DNA of 64,000 nucleotides from Mycobacterium lepraemurium (GTDB taxonomy: Bacteria; Actinomycetota; Actinomycetes; Mycobacteriales; Mycobacteriaceae), in contig CP021238.1 of the NCBI GenBank assembly GCA_002291465.1, forward strand, positions 868,001-932,000, given 5' to 3'. The notes below the pieces were generated by a model. The model saw only the letters and a program-made list of their open reading frames with translations. It did not search any database and had not been told where the DNA came from. Below are positions 9,087 through 18,000 of this stretch, piece after piece. The translations under genes were made by a program, and so were the position numbers. Positions within the stretch are counted from its first letter, which is position 1, and each line of letters starts with the position of its first letter.

Positions 9087-10160
9087 GTGACTCAAGATAC
9101 GTCCGCATCGCGCCCCCTGACCAGCGACGTAACAGGCAGCGATGCGGCCGGTCGCACTGAGCAGTCGATTTCCGCCCGGCCGGCGGATGCCGGCGCCGCG
9201 CTCGCCGACGGCTGCCCGGTTTCGCCGCTGGGCTATGAGGCTCCGCCCGCGCCGCTCGGCCCCGACTCGCTGACCTGGACGTACTTCGGGGACTGGCGGG
9301 GCATGCTGCAGGGCCCGTGGGCCGGTTCGATGCAGAACATGCACCCGCAATTGGGCGCGGCCGTGCTGGACCATTCCACCTTCTTCCGCGAGCGTTGGCC
9401 GCGGCTGCTGCGCTCGTTGTATCCCATCGGCGGCGTCGTGTTCGACGGCGACCGCGCCCCGATCACCGGCGCCGAGGTGCGCGACTACCACACCGACATC
9501 AAGGGCGTCGACGAGCAGGGCCGGCGTTATCACGCGTTGAACCCCGACGTCTTCTACTGGGCGCACTCCACCTTCTTCGTCGGCACCATCCATGTGGCCG
9601 AACGGTTCTGCGGCGGCATCACCGAGGAGCAGAAGCGGCAGCTGTTCGACGAACACGTGCAGTGGTACCGGATGTACGGCATGAGCATGCGCCCGGTGCC
9701 CAAGTCGTGGGAGGAGTTCCAGGCCTATTGGGATCACATGTGCCGCAACGTTTTGGAGAACAACGAGGCGGCACGGGCCGTGCTGGATCTGACCGAGTTG
9801 CCCAAACCGCCGTTTGCGCAATGGATTCCGGACCGTATGTGGGCCGCTCAGCGCAAACTGTTGGCGCCGTTCTTCGTCTGGGTGACGGTCGGCCTGTACG
9901 ACCCGCCGGTGCGGGAGCTGATGGGCTACCGGTGGTCGGCCCGCGACGAGTGGTTGCACCGGCGCTTCGGCGACCTGGTTCGTATCGTGTTCGCCTTGGT
10001 GCCCAGCAGATTCCGCAAGCACCCGCGCGCCCGCGCCGGACTGGACCGCGCCAGCGGCCGGATCCCGCTCGACGCCCCGCTGGTGCAGACCCCGGCGCGC
10101 AACCTGCCGCCCGAGCACGAACGCGGAAACCCCAAGCACTACTGCCCGATGGTGTCGTAG
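9087..10160 (+). CDS. Oxygenase MpaB family (DUF2236) protein, Rv0826-like
   Basis: About 357 residues. The core (DSLTWTYFGDWRGMLQGPWAGSMQNMHP, then FYWAHSTFFVGTIHVAERF and a conserved W-E-EFxAYWDHM segment) is the DUF2236/MpaB-type fold, a family with conserved histidines that bind haem in characterised latex-clearing relatives; the substrate here is unknown. Start GTG 9087 with AGGAAT upstream is favoured over TTG 9039, which lies in the operator palindrome; it gives a length close to Rv0826 (351). Intact and divergent from its likely TetR repressor. Confidence 0.85.
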   Translation: MTQDTSASRPLTSDVTGSDAAGRTEQSISARPADAGAALADGCPVSPLGYEAPPAPLGPDSLTWTYFGDWRGMLQGPWAGSMQNMHPQLGAAVLDHSTFFRERWPRLLRSLYPIGGVVFDGDRAPITGAEVRDYHTDIKGVDEQGRRYHALNPDVFYWAHSTFFVGTIHVAERFCGGITEEQKRQLFDEHVQWYRMYGMSMRPVPKSWEEFQAYWDHMCRNVLENNEAARAVLDLTELPKPPFAQWIPDRMWAAQRKLLAPFFVWVTVGLYDPPVRELMGYRWSARDEWLHRRFGDLVRIVFALVPSRFRKHPRARAGLDRASGRIPLDAPLVQTPARNLPPEHERGNPKHYCPMVS

Positions 10161-10176
10161 CCGGGCGCCGACGGGC

Positions 10177-10365
10177 TTAGGCGTGGGCGTGCTGGTGCAC
10201 GTCCTCCAGGCCCGCCTGATGCACGTGCCGATGGGTGTGTTCGGTGCCGTCGGTGTGCGCGTGGCTGTGCTCGTGCTCGACGTGGTCGTGCTCGTGCGCG
10301 TGCGTCACGCCGCCGTGCTGATGTTCGTGCGTGTGCGGCGCGTCGTGGGTGTGCTGTTTGCTCAT
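10177..10365 (-). CDS. Small histidine-rich protein, probable metal-binding
   Basis: 62 residues, more than a third histidine, with repeated THEH, HAHEHDHVEHEHSHAH and HTHRHVH runs. It lacks a signal peptide or membrane segment. Start ATG 10363-10365 was chosen over the adjoining GTG because AAGGGGG lies six bases upstream. It sits directly downstream of the nickel/cobalt sensor gene kmtR, with a tandem repeat in its promoter region, so nickel, cobalt or zinc buffering is a reasonable inference. No function has been shown from sequence. Confidence 0.75.
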   Translation of the reverse strand: MSKQHTHDAPHTHEHQHGGVTHAHEHDHVEHEHSHAHTDGTEHTHRHVHQAGLEDVHQHAHA

Positions 10366-10379
10366 CACGTTCCCCCTTA

Positions 10380-10407
10380 CGTGAAATACCTTGCGTGAAA
10401 TACGTTG
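10380..10407. promoter_or_regulatory. Tandem 14-bp repeat upstream of the histidine-rich gene
   Basis: CGTGAAATAC followed by CTTG (10380-10393) and again by GTTG (10394-10407). On the gene strand each unit reads GTATTTCACG. The same GTATTT-N-CG core recurs in the tandem repeat ahead of kmtR (10818-10851), suggesting both promoters are bound by KmtR. Confidence 0.45.
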
Positions 10408-10421
10408 TGCCTCCGGCTGAC

Positions 10422-10823
10422 TCAGCGGTCGGCACCGCGCGGCCGGTGGCGTGACGATGCGGCCACCGACTTGAGCCCGCCCTCGCCGCGGTGGTGACCC
10501 GGCACCCCGGGAGCGGCGTGCTCGGCGTTGAACACCGCGTCGATCACCAGCTGGCGTACATGCTCGTTCTCCAGGCTGTAGAAGATCGTGGTGCCCTCCC
10601 GGCGGGTACAGACCAGGCGGGCCATCCGCAGCTTGGTCAGGTGCTGGGACACCGACGGTGCCGGCTTGCCCACGTGCTCGGCGAGTTCGTTGACCGACAT
10701 TTCGCGGTCGGTCAACGACCAGAGCACCTGCACACGAGTGGCATCGGCCAGCATCCGGAAGACCTCGACGACCAGACGTACCTGGTCGTCGGGCAGCCGA
10801 CCTGCACTACTACCTGCATGCAT
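10422..10823 (-). CDS. kmtR: ArsR-family Ni/Co-sensing repressor KmtR
   Basis: 133 residues from ATG 10821-10823. The winged-helix recognition helix is PSVSQHLTKLRMARLV (56-71). With this start, H88, E101, H102, H110 and H111 fall exactly at the numbers described for the metal site of M. tuberculosis KmtR (Rv0827c), which supports both identity and start; the frame itself opens at TTG 10829. KmtR represses cation-efflux genes and itself until nickel or cobalt binds. The start codon lies inside a 17-bp tandem repeat that is probably its own operator. Confidence 0.93.
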   Translation of the reverse strand: MHAGSSAGRLPDDQVRLVVEVFRMLADATRVQVLWSLTDREMSVNELAEHVGKPAPSVSQHLTKLRMARLVCTRREGTTIFYSLENEHVRQLVIDAVFNAEHAAPGVPGHHRGEGGLKSVAASSRHRPRGADR

Positions 10824-10851
10824 ACGCAAATACTATGCATACGCAAATACT
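10818..10851. promoter_or_regulatory. Perfect 17-bp tandem repeat over the kmtR start, likely KmtR operator
   Basis: ATGCATACGCAAATACT occurs twice back to back at 10818-10834 and 10835-10851. The first copy covers the kmtR start codon, the second the region just upstream. Each copy holds the palindrome ATGCAT. The position is right for autorepression. Confidence 0.6.
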
Positions 10852-10883
10852 AGTGAAGGTCGGCCAGCGTGCCAATGCGGGGC

Positions 10884-11417
10884 TCAGTCGGACGGCACCA
10901 CCGTCGACCGGCGCCGACCGCCGTTGCGCTCGTTCCACAGTCGGTAGACGTCCACGGCGTCCGGGTGCGGCTGGTAGTGCATCGGAAGCCGGCGCTCGTT
11001 GAATGGCTTGGCGAATTCTGCGTAGAAATTCGACAATTCGAAGTACTTGCGGTCGTCCACGTAATACGGCTCGTAGCTTTCCCGGGTGGTCAGAAAAACG
11101 ACTTCTCTGGGCGGGCAGTAGTACAGCGCGCCCAGGCACATCGGGCACGGGTGCGCCAGCACATAGATGGTGGCGTCCACGAGATGCTCGGTGCCCAGCT
11201 TCAGGCAGGCCGCACGGATGGCCAGGATCTCCGCGTGGGCGGTAGGGTCGTTGGTCTGGGCCGCCTTGTTGGCGCTCTCGGCGAGGACCTCGCCGTCCTG
11301 GACGATCACCGTGGCGAACGGGCGGCCGCCTTCGGCCACGTTTTGGCGGGCCGGGTCGATGGTCCGCCGGGCGAAATCGGTCACGAATTGCAGGGTAGTC
11401 CGGGTGGCCTCGTGCAA
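10884..11417 (-). CDS. Cytidine/deoxycytidylate-type deaminase (Rv0828c-like)
   Basis: 177 residues. The zinc-dependent deaminase signature is complete: HAE (H61, E63) and PCPMC (C91, C94), with the surrounding TAHAEILAIRAAC and LAHPCPMCLGALYY typical of the guanine deaminase/TadA branch. It deaminates a purine or pyrimidine base, nucleoside or tRNA residue; the exact substrate is not evident. Start TTG 11415-11417 is the longest option and has a weak ribosome site; GTG 11382-11384 is the alternative. Intact, convergent with nothing, and divergent from the methyltransferase gene. Confidence 0.85.
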   Translation of the reverse strand: MHEATRTTLQFVTDFARRTIDPARQNVAEGGRPFATVIVQDGEVLAESANKAAQTNDPTAHAEILAIRAACLKLGTEHLVDATIYVLAHPCPMCLGALYYCPPREVVFLTTRESYEPYYVDDRKYFELSNFYAEFAKPFNERRLPMHYQPHPDAVDVYRLWNERNGGRRRSTVVPSD

Positions 11418-11471
11418 TCGGCCCTGTTTTACTGACTAGATCGTCTATTCAAATCCGGGATGAGGAACACC

Positions 11472-12366
11472 ATGGCGCGCACCGACCGTGATCGTTGGGA
11501 CCTGGCGACCAGCGTCGGGGCGACCGCGACCATGGTGGCGGCCCAGCGGGCGCTGTCCTCGGATGTGAACTTGATTGACGACCCCTACGCCGCGCCGCTG
11601 GTGCGGGCGGTCGGCATCGACGTCTACGTCCGGCTGGTGAACGGGGAGATCCAGCCCGGGGCGTCCGAGTTTGACCCGCATCGCATGGCGAAGGGGATGG
11701 CTTGTCGGACAAGGTTTTACGACGACTTCTTCCTTCACGCCGCCCGCGCCGGCGTCGGCCAGGCGGTGATCCTGGCCTCGGGACTGGACGCGCGCGCCTA
11801 CCGCCTGCCCTGGCCGGCCGGCACCGTCGTGTACGAGGTCGACATGTCCGACGTGATCGAGTTCAAGACCCTGACGCTGGCCGACCTCGGCGCGCAGCCG
11901 ACCGCGCAGCGGCGCACGGTCGCGATCAACCTGCGCGACGACTGGGCCGCCGCGTTACGGGAAGAGGGGTTCGACCCGCACGCTGCCGCCGCGTGGAGCG
12001 CCGAGGGCCTGCTGGTGTATCTGCCGGAACAGGTCCAGGACGCGCTGTTCGACAACATCACCGCGTTGAGCGCCCCGGGCAGCCGGCTGGCTTTCGACTT
12101 CGTGCCCGACACCGCCGTTTTCGCCGACCCGCGCTGGCGCGCCCACCACGAGCGGATGAGTGAGCTCGGGTTCGAGGTCGATTTCAACGACCTGGTCTAT
12201 CACGGCGAGCGCAGCCACATCGTCGACCACCTGAGCGGGCGGGGCTGGCGGGTCACCTCGAGGACGATCGCCGAGCTGCATGCGGCCAACCTTCGCCTAC
12301 GCCGCCGACGACGTCGCCGCGGCCTTCGCCGACCTCACCTACAGCAGCGCCGTGCTCGACGGGTAA
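11472..12366 (+). pseudogene. SAM-dependent methyltransferase (Rv0830-like) with C-terminal frameshift
   Basis: Member of the mycobacterial putative S-adenosylmethionine methyltransferase family (TIGR00027 / leucine carboxyl methyltransferase fold). Its typical segments are [40 protein letters not shown] and the SAM site GLLVYLPE. Start ATG 11472 has GAGGAA upstream. After IAELHAAN (~12290) two bases are missing (AACGGCTTC has become AACCTTC), so the last ~25 residues ([22 protein letters not shown]...) are in another frame ending at TAA 12364-12366. As it stands the frame runs on to 12434, into the tRNA-Lys gene, with an arginine-rich tail. The catalytic core is complete, so some activity is possible. 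Confidence 0.8.
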
Positions 12367-12422
12367 TACCGAGGCCGCCGGCGTGCAACTGTCACGCATC
12401 AGCCGACGTCATATACGTCTGG

Positions 12423-12495
12423 TGCCCCCACTAGGACTCGAACCTAGGACCTGCGGATTAAAAGTCCGTAGCTCTACCAACTGAGCTATAGGGGC
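12423..12495 (-). tRNA. tRNA-Lys (anticodon TTT)
   Basis: Reads GCCCCTATAGCTCAG...CTTTTAA anticodon loop...GGTTCGAGTCC...GGGGGCA on the minus strand. The acceptor stem pairs 7 of 7 (with one G-T), the T-loop is TTCGAGT and the anticodon is TTT. CCA is encoded at 12420-12422. Confidence 0.97.
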
Positions 12496-12619
12496 CGCGG
12501 AGTTTCAGGATACTTGGACCCAAAACTGGGCTCGTTTGAGGATTGGGCCCACGGTGACCTAAGCTGACGTGGCTCCCAACGAAACCACGTTGCGAGTACC
12601 CCGGAGAGATTCGGTTCTG

Positions 12620-12692
12620 GCCCCCTTCGTCTAGCGGCCTAGGACGCCGCCCTTTCAAGGCGGTAGCGCGGGTTCGAATCCCGTAGGGGGTA
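12620..12692 (+). tRNA. tRNA-Glu (anticodon TTC)
   Basis: Acceptor GCCCCCT pairs with AGGGGGT, the anticodon stem is CCGCC/GGCGG with loop CTTTCAA (anticodon TTC), and the T-arm is GCGGGTTCGAATCCCGT. CCA is not encoded. Confidence 0.97.
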
Positions 12693-12721
12693 CGCAACGC
12701 GGCGACGCGGAGCAGCAGCAA

Positions 12722-12795
12722 GGCCCTGTGGCGCAGTTGGTTAGCGCGCCGCCCTGTCACGGCGGAGGTCGCGGGTTCGAGTCCCGTCAGGGTCG
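12722..12795 (+). tRNA. tRNA-Asp (anticodon GTC)
   Basis: Acceptor GGCCCTG pairs with CAGGGTC, the anticodon stem is CCGCC/GGCGG with loop CTGTCAC (anticodon GTC), and the T-arm is CGGGTTCGAGTCCCG, with discriminator G. It lies between tRNA-Glu and tRNA-Phe. Confidence 0.97.
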
Positions 12796-12824
12796 CCAGC
12801 GCGGCGAGGCACTCGCTGCCTTCC

Positions 12825-12898
12825 GGCCAGGTAGCTCAGTCGGTACGAGCGTCCGCCTGAAAAGCGGAAGGTCGGCGGTTCGATCCCGCCCCTGGCCA
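12825..12898 (+). tRNA. tRNA-Phe (anticodon GAA), integration site
   Basis: Acceptor GGCCAGG pairs with CCTGGCC, the anticodon stem is TCCGC/GCGGA with loop CTGAAAA (anticodon GAA), and the T-arm is GGCGGTTCGATCCCGCC. CCA is encoded at 12899-12901. An integrase remnant begins ~115 bp downstream, so the 3' end is the probable attachment site. Confidence 0.97.
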
Positions 12899-12975
12899 CC
12901 ACGCTGTTTATGCAGGTGAGAAGCGTATCAAGGTGTGAATGTGGCGCCGGGGAGACGGCCACGCGGTCCTGTTGT

Positions 12976-13003
12976 GGGGCCATATGGGGCCAGGTTGGGG
13001 CCA
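12976..13003. repeat. Three direct GGGGCCA repeats beside tRNA-Phe (possible integrase arm sites)
   Basis: GGGGCCA occurs at 12976-12982, 12986-12992 and 12997-13003, spaced 10-11 bp (about one helical turn). It lies between the tRNA-Phe 3' end and the integrase remnant. Helically phased short repeats beside an att core are typical of integrase arm-type sites, but this is inference. Confidence 0.4.
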
Positions 13004-13014
13004 CACGATTTGGT

Positions 13015-13160
13015 TCATGTCTGACGGAAGGTCAGCCAGCGAGTCAGACGCATGGCGATGTCGTCGAATTGCTCGTCGGCATAGGTGTCGGCGGTCACCG
13101 TGATTCCCGTATGGCCCATCGCCCTCCGGCAACGGTTTGAGGTCGGCGCTGGCCCTGCGT
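13015..13160 (-). pseudogene. Tyrosine recombinase/integrase, C-terminal remnant
   Basis: The minus strand reads MGHTGITVTADTYADEQ...RLTRWLTFRQT then TGA (13015-13017). GHTxITVTxxTY is the C-terminal box of phage-type tyrosine integrases, including the nucleophilic tyrosine. Just upstream, in another frame, ASADLKPLPEGDGP corresponds to the usual xxDLKTVxExMGH; one extra G separates the frames. Everything N-terminal, with the Arg-His catalytic residues, is unrecognisable. The position next to tRNA-Phe identifies it as the integrase of the island that carried jetC-jetD. Confidence 0.75.
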
Positions 13161-13799
13161 GAGAAGCGATGTGGACACCACATTGTTGTGGTCGGCAAGG
13201 TGGACATCAGCAGTAAATGGGCGGTTGTATTCTTAGCGCCACGGGAGTCTCGCGTCTGAACTCAAGTAACAGCGAGACAAGTGAACGGACTGATCCCTCT
13301 ATCCGAGGTGAGTGGTGGGTTCCGCTATTCACCCGCCGCGAACCAGGTCGAGATCGACGGTGCGTGCGCCTATAGTGGGTTAGCTACCGCCCCAACCTGA
13401 TTGGCGCAGTCGCAAATGAGACGTGCTCGGCAATCGCCAGGCGCAAATACTTTTCGGCGACAGCTGCGTCCGTTCACCGTCGGCCACATAGACAACTGGA
13501 TCAGTAGGAACCGTCTGCTCGTCACAGGTTAGCCCGCCGACGCGGACCCCAATCTTGTCCAATACTGATCGGTAAGTCGCCAGCAGCAGCTGACATCACG
13601 CGGTCCAAGTTGCCACCGCCTACAGCACGATGAAACCTATTGCAGCACAGAGGGAACGATATGCAGAATCCTATGGGCAAATCGCCGCATGCGAATCCGC
13701 CGTATTTCTGCGGGTCGGTGGCGTAGGAACGCAGTACACGCATACGGCTTGCTAACGAATTCAAGGTTGCGCACGCAAGGCCGCTATGACGTTTCCCTT
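13161..13799. other. Non-coding stretch inside the decayed island
   Basis: No convincing coding region, RNA or repeat was found between the integrase remnant and the end of jetD. The bases are less G/C-skewed by codon position than flanking genes and probably hold unrecognisable remains of island DNA. Confidence 0.5.
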
Positions 13800-15036
13800 T
13801 CAAGATGCGGTAGGCGGAGCGCCTCGCCGTAGATCCTCCAGCAGGTGCTCCATGAGCGCTTCTTCGAATGCCACGCAGCCGGTGGCGCTGGTCTGTTCCG
13901 CGAGCTCGGGCTCCCATGGGAGGGACCGGCTCGCGGATCGGGGCGGTGGGCCCGGATGTGGCGTAGTCGGTGGCCGTCATGCGCCAGGGTTTGGCTGTCG
14001 GGACAGCGTTGAGAATAGCGGTCACGATACGAGTGCCGGCAGGGTCGAAGTCGGCGCGCACGGCGATGTTCCAGCGAGCCGCGGCAAGGCCTGCAATGTC
14101 CGCGATTTCGGTCTGCGAGGGATTGCCCATCGTGAACACCAGACGTATAGGGTTGGCGCAGTAGGGTTTTCGGGCCACCATGTCTGCTGCGGCGGCTAGG
14201 ACCGAGGGATTCTCGGTGATGAACACCCAAGCGTCGGGGTGGGGAGCTGTGGGCCACGCCGGGCAGGCGAGTTCGCGCGGCGGCAGTGTGCAGGTCGCTG
14301 CGGGTGGCAACTGCCAGCAGCGCGGGTGGACGCCCAGAACAGTCAGGCCTCCCATGAGTTGGTCGCAATCAACGCCAGCTTGCGCCCACAAGGACCGTGC
14401 CGTTGACCGCTGGTCCGCACGGATGCGACCGGCTGCGGTGAGCAGAGAAAGGGTGACACCGGCCAGCGGCGTGCCCTCGTCGAGGGCATGGGGACTATCG
14501 GGGACGAGCAGCCTGCGATCTAGCCGGCCCCCGTCGGGTATCCGCATCACGGCAGCCGCGACGGCGGCCGCGTTCGCCACGAGCTGGTTGGCATTGGGGT
14601 CACTATCGAGTCGGGCCACCCACCCGGTTCGGCGTAGATGCTCAAACAGCTGCGGACCGTGGACGGCCAGCTCGGGGTGGCTATTGCAGGCCGCGTCCAG
14701 GCATGCGGACAGCCGTTGCGCTCTGGCATGTTGTTGACTGCGATCTGCCGTGCGGGTGGCAAGAGTTCTACCCGTGGCGTGCGCTGCGACGGCACTCGGC
14801 GTGAGGGTAGGGCCGCGTGCGCGCACCTGTTCGGTCAACACATCGAGTTCGATGCGCAACCTGCGGCCAGGTCGCAGAGCTCCGCGAACAAGCCCAGCGG
14901 CTGCCGCACGCTGCGACGGGTTGACGGGCGCATCGACGGTAACGGCCGGTCCGGTGACCAAGTGGGGGTCGCCGCGACGATCGGCGGCCGCGGCGACGGC
15001 CGCCCACAGCCAACCAAGATCGGGCGAAAGCAGCAT
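13800..15036 (-). pseudogene. jetD: Wadjet type II nuclease subunit JetD (TIGR02679, DUF3323/DUF2399), frameshifted
   Basis: About 411 codons. The central-to-C-terminal part carries the Toprim-like core of TIGR02679 proteins: DAWVFITENPSVLAAAADM, then RLVFTMGNPSQT and IAVRADFDPAGTRIV with the acidic residues that bind metal. In Wadjet systems JetD is the nuclease that cuts plasmid DNA trapped by the SMC-like JetABC loop extruder. Start ATG 15034-15036 lies two bases after the jetC stop, so the genes were an operon. One inserted A at ~13915 (CCCATGGGAG for CCCTGGGAG) scrambles the last ~35 residues; restored, they read PVPPWEPELAEQ... to a TGA at 13800-13802. The catalytic part is still open. 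A longer start at 15093 would overlap jetC. Confidence 0.82.
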
Positions 15037-15038
15037 GG

Positions 15039-18000
15039 TCAGGTCGGCGTCAGCACACGAGCCATCGCAAAGGTGGCAGGCCTTGGCGGCCATGGAGATT
15101 CGTCTGGATCCCCGGGTAGGGGCTCAATCCCGCGCACCAGCATCGGGAATGCGACGACCACACCGTCGGGGCCAGCCTCCAGGTCGTGACCGTCCACGCC
15201 GTCCCATGCACCGGGGGCGCCTTCCCACAGATAATGAGGTGCAGATGACGTCGAGGTCGAGCTCGGCGATGTAGCGGGCCAGGCCTTCCCGCCCGGTGTC
15301 ATCGACCTCGGCAGGCACCTCGTCGAGTGCGGCAAGGCGCAGCGCTGTGTCGGGCAGGTTGTCGTAGAGCGCGGCGATCGACACGATCATCGGGGACAGG
15401 ATCGCCAGGCGGCGTTCGCCTCCCGACAATCCGGTGTTGCGTGTCCAGCGTTTAGGCTCTTGACCGGGCCGGTGCACGAAGTAGTCAACGCGTACCCAGT
15501 CACGGATGTCGACTGCTTGCTTGACTTTTTCGGTGTCGGTTTCGCCGTCGGCCGCATCTAGCAGGCTCTTGAGCGCCGCCGCCAACTCAGCGTCCTGCTC
15601 GGGTGTTCGAGTCGCCGCGGATTTCTTACACGCCAGGTGGTAGACGGTGCGTCGGTTAGGGTTGAGGTCATCGCGCAGGCTGACCTTCACTCGCACCCCG
15701 ACGCCGGAGGACGCCGACGCCGATTCCATCTTGGTGTTCACTGAATCGACCCAGTCCAGCAGCTCGGTGTAGGCGATGCCATCGTAGGTGCATTGGTACG
15801 TGTCGAGATCGCCGTGACCTTCAGTGCGGTCCACGGCTCACATGCGAAGCTCGGCGCGCGGTCTCGTAGGTGTCGGCGACTTTTTCTTGCCCCACTTGGT
15901 TTTTCCTTGGACGGCGGCAGTGACTTGTTCGATCAACGCGTCGCTGCTGGAGTGTTGGGCGTCGCGTAGCACGACTTCGGCGACGTCCTGCACGGCCAGC
16001 AGGCCTCGCAGCTCGGCCAGCGCCGCGCTAGCGGCCGGTTGTTTGGCCGCGGCATTTTCGATCGCGTCGGCGGCGGCCTGCTCAAGCTTTGCCTCTTCGA
16101 CAAGCGCTTCGTCTTTGAGTACAACCGCCGCACCGACCAATTCCTGGGTTTCTTTGGCGCGCGCATGCGCCGCCGTGAGAGGCGCGGAAAGTTCAGCGGC
16201 GGCCTTGCCGTGTGCGCCCTGCATCCGCTAGTAGACCAGCCTGGCTTTCCGCGCGGCAGTATGAGCGGTTGTTGCGGCGGCATGCAGGGCAGTCAGGGCC
16301 GCGCGGTCGCTGGCATGGCTGTCGGCGCGGGTGCGCAGGCTCAGCAGGGTTGACTGCTGGGCGCTTAGTGCCGTGGCCGCGTTACGAAGTCCGGTGGTGA
16401 TGCGGGTTTCCGATTCTGCTGTGGCGGCGACCTCGTCGGGGTCGGTTGATAGGCCCATCGATCTGGCCTGAGTGCGCCACTGCTCGGCGACCGTGTTGGC
16501 CTACCGGCGGGCGGTTTCAGCTTCCGCGGCGGCCTTATCGGCGACGGCGCGCTGCTGCTCGGCCCACCGTGCAGCGGCGCTGCGGTCTTGTTCTGCCTTC
16601 GCGAGTTCCTTGAGGCTCGGGAAGGACTCGGCCCGCGCCTGTGTTCGGGTCGCGTGGTCACGCAGCTCCTCGGCCGCCTGCTCTAGGGCTGCGGCTTCGC
16701 TGTCGAGATGATCGGCGGTGTCGTCGAGCCTTTCGGCTTCGGCCAATGCGGCGGCGCGCCGTTGTGCGGCCCCGATGTGGCTCGGCTCGGGAAGCGTGGC
16801 GGAATCATCGGCGCCGGGGGCCCGTCCGCAGATCACACCGAACCGGAAGCTTCCATCGGTTCCAATGTACAGCGGGGACATCTGAAAGAGCCGCAGAGGC
16901 GGTGTCCGCCAGTGTAATGCGTTCAAGGACATCAGTCGCCGCTGCGGCGAGCCGGTGCTGTGAATCGGCCTCGATGAGTGTGGTCAGGCTGTGGGCAGCG
17001 CTCGGTGTGGTCGCGGTCACAGCCCAGGGGTGAGCCTAGCCGCCATCCTCGGTGAGAGTCGCGCCGAGAAGACCTGCGGATTCCAGCGCGGATTCAACCA
17101 GCGCCTGGAGTCGCCTATCGGTGCCGGTTTTCCATTGCAGGGCGTAAGCGAACGCGTCTTCGCCGGCATCGCCGGCCCATGGCGGTCGCGGGGGCGGGAT
17201 CATCCGACCGGCGCGCAGTTCCTCGGCGCGGTGGCGGGCATCGGTAGCCTCGGCGTACTTCGTATCCGACTGCTGCCCATAGGCTTTGGAGGTTTGCCGT
17301 AGTTCGGCGGCGGTTTTGGCCGCAATGTTGCGCGCTGAGTCCTTCCAATCTGATGCCGAGCCCAGCAGCGCGGCAGGACCTGCGGCGGCGGTCTGGGTGA
17401 TGGTGTCGGCATCGAGCGCATCCGACTCCGGGGTGGCCGTCAGGTCGGCGTTGGCCGAAGCCCAGCGTGAGATCTCCTGCACAGCAGTTGATGCGGCGTC
17501 GAGGGCTCGTTCGGTCTTGCGGTCACGCTCGTGGGCGGCGTTGTCTGCGTGCTGGTCGGCCTGGTCGGCCTGCTGCGACTTGTGCGAGGTATCCTGCTGG
17601 ACGGGCGCAACGGTTCTGCGATGTTGCCTGACCATGAGCTCGGCGTTCGTCTGCCGGGTTTCGTGGTCGCTGGCGATCGCCATCCAGGACTGGGCCGCCG
17701 CGTCGAGCTGCTCAGGATCGATGCTCAACTCCAGCGGCGGCCCAGGGTCGAAGGCGTCTTCGCCGACGGTCAAGATCGCGTGGGGGTGGGTGCTGACCAC
17801 CACTGTGGGTGCGGTCGCGGCCGTGCGCGGGTCGTAATTGGCGGCGGCTATGTCCGTCACGGCCGCGGCGAGCTGGTGGGCGCCAGTGGTGAGGTGTGCA
17901 CCGTCACGGCGGAGTGTGCGGACCCGGTGGTGGAGATTGTCGACCTTGGCTTGGGCCTCGCTGTCGCGGGCGTCGGAGGTGTTGGCTAGGTCGGCGAGTC

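Noticed and set aside
10177..10435. 98-codon minus-strand frame overlapping the histidine-rich gene
   Set aside because: Arg/Ala-rich shadow; the His-rich frame has the ribosome site and a non-random composition.
13786..14737. Plus-strand frames within the jetD region
   Set aside because: No recognisable protein; the minus-strand jetD has the conserved Toprim-like core.
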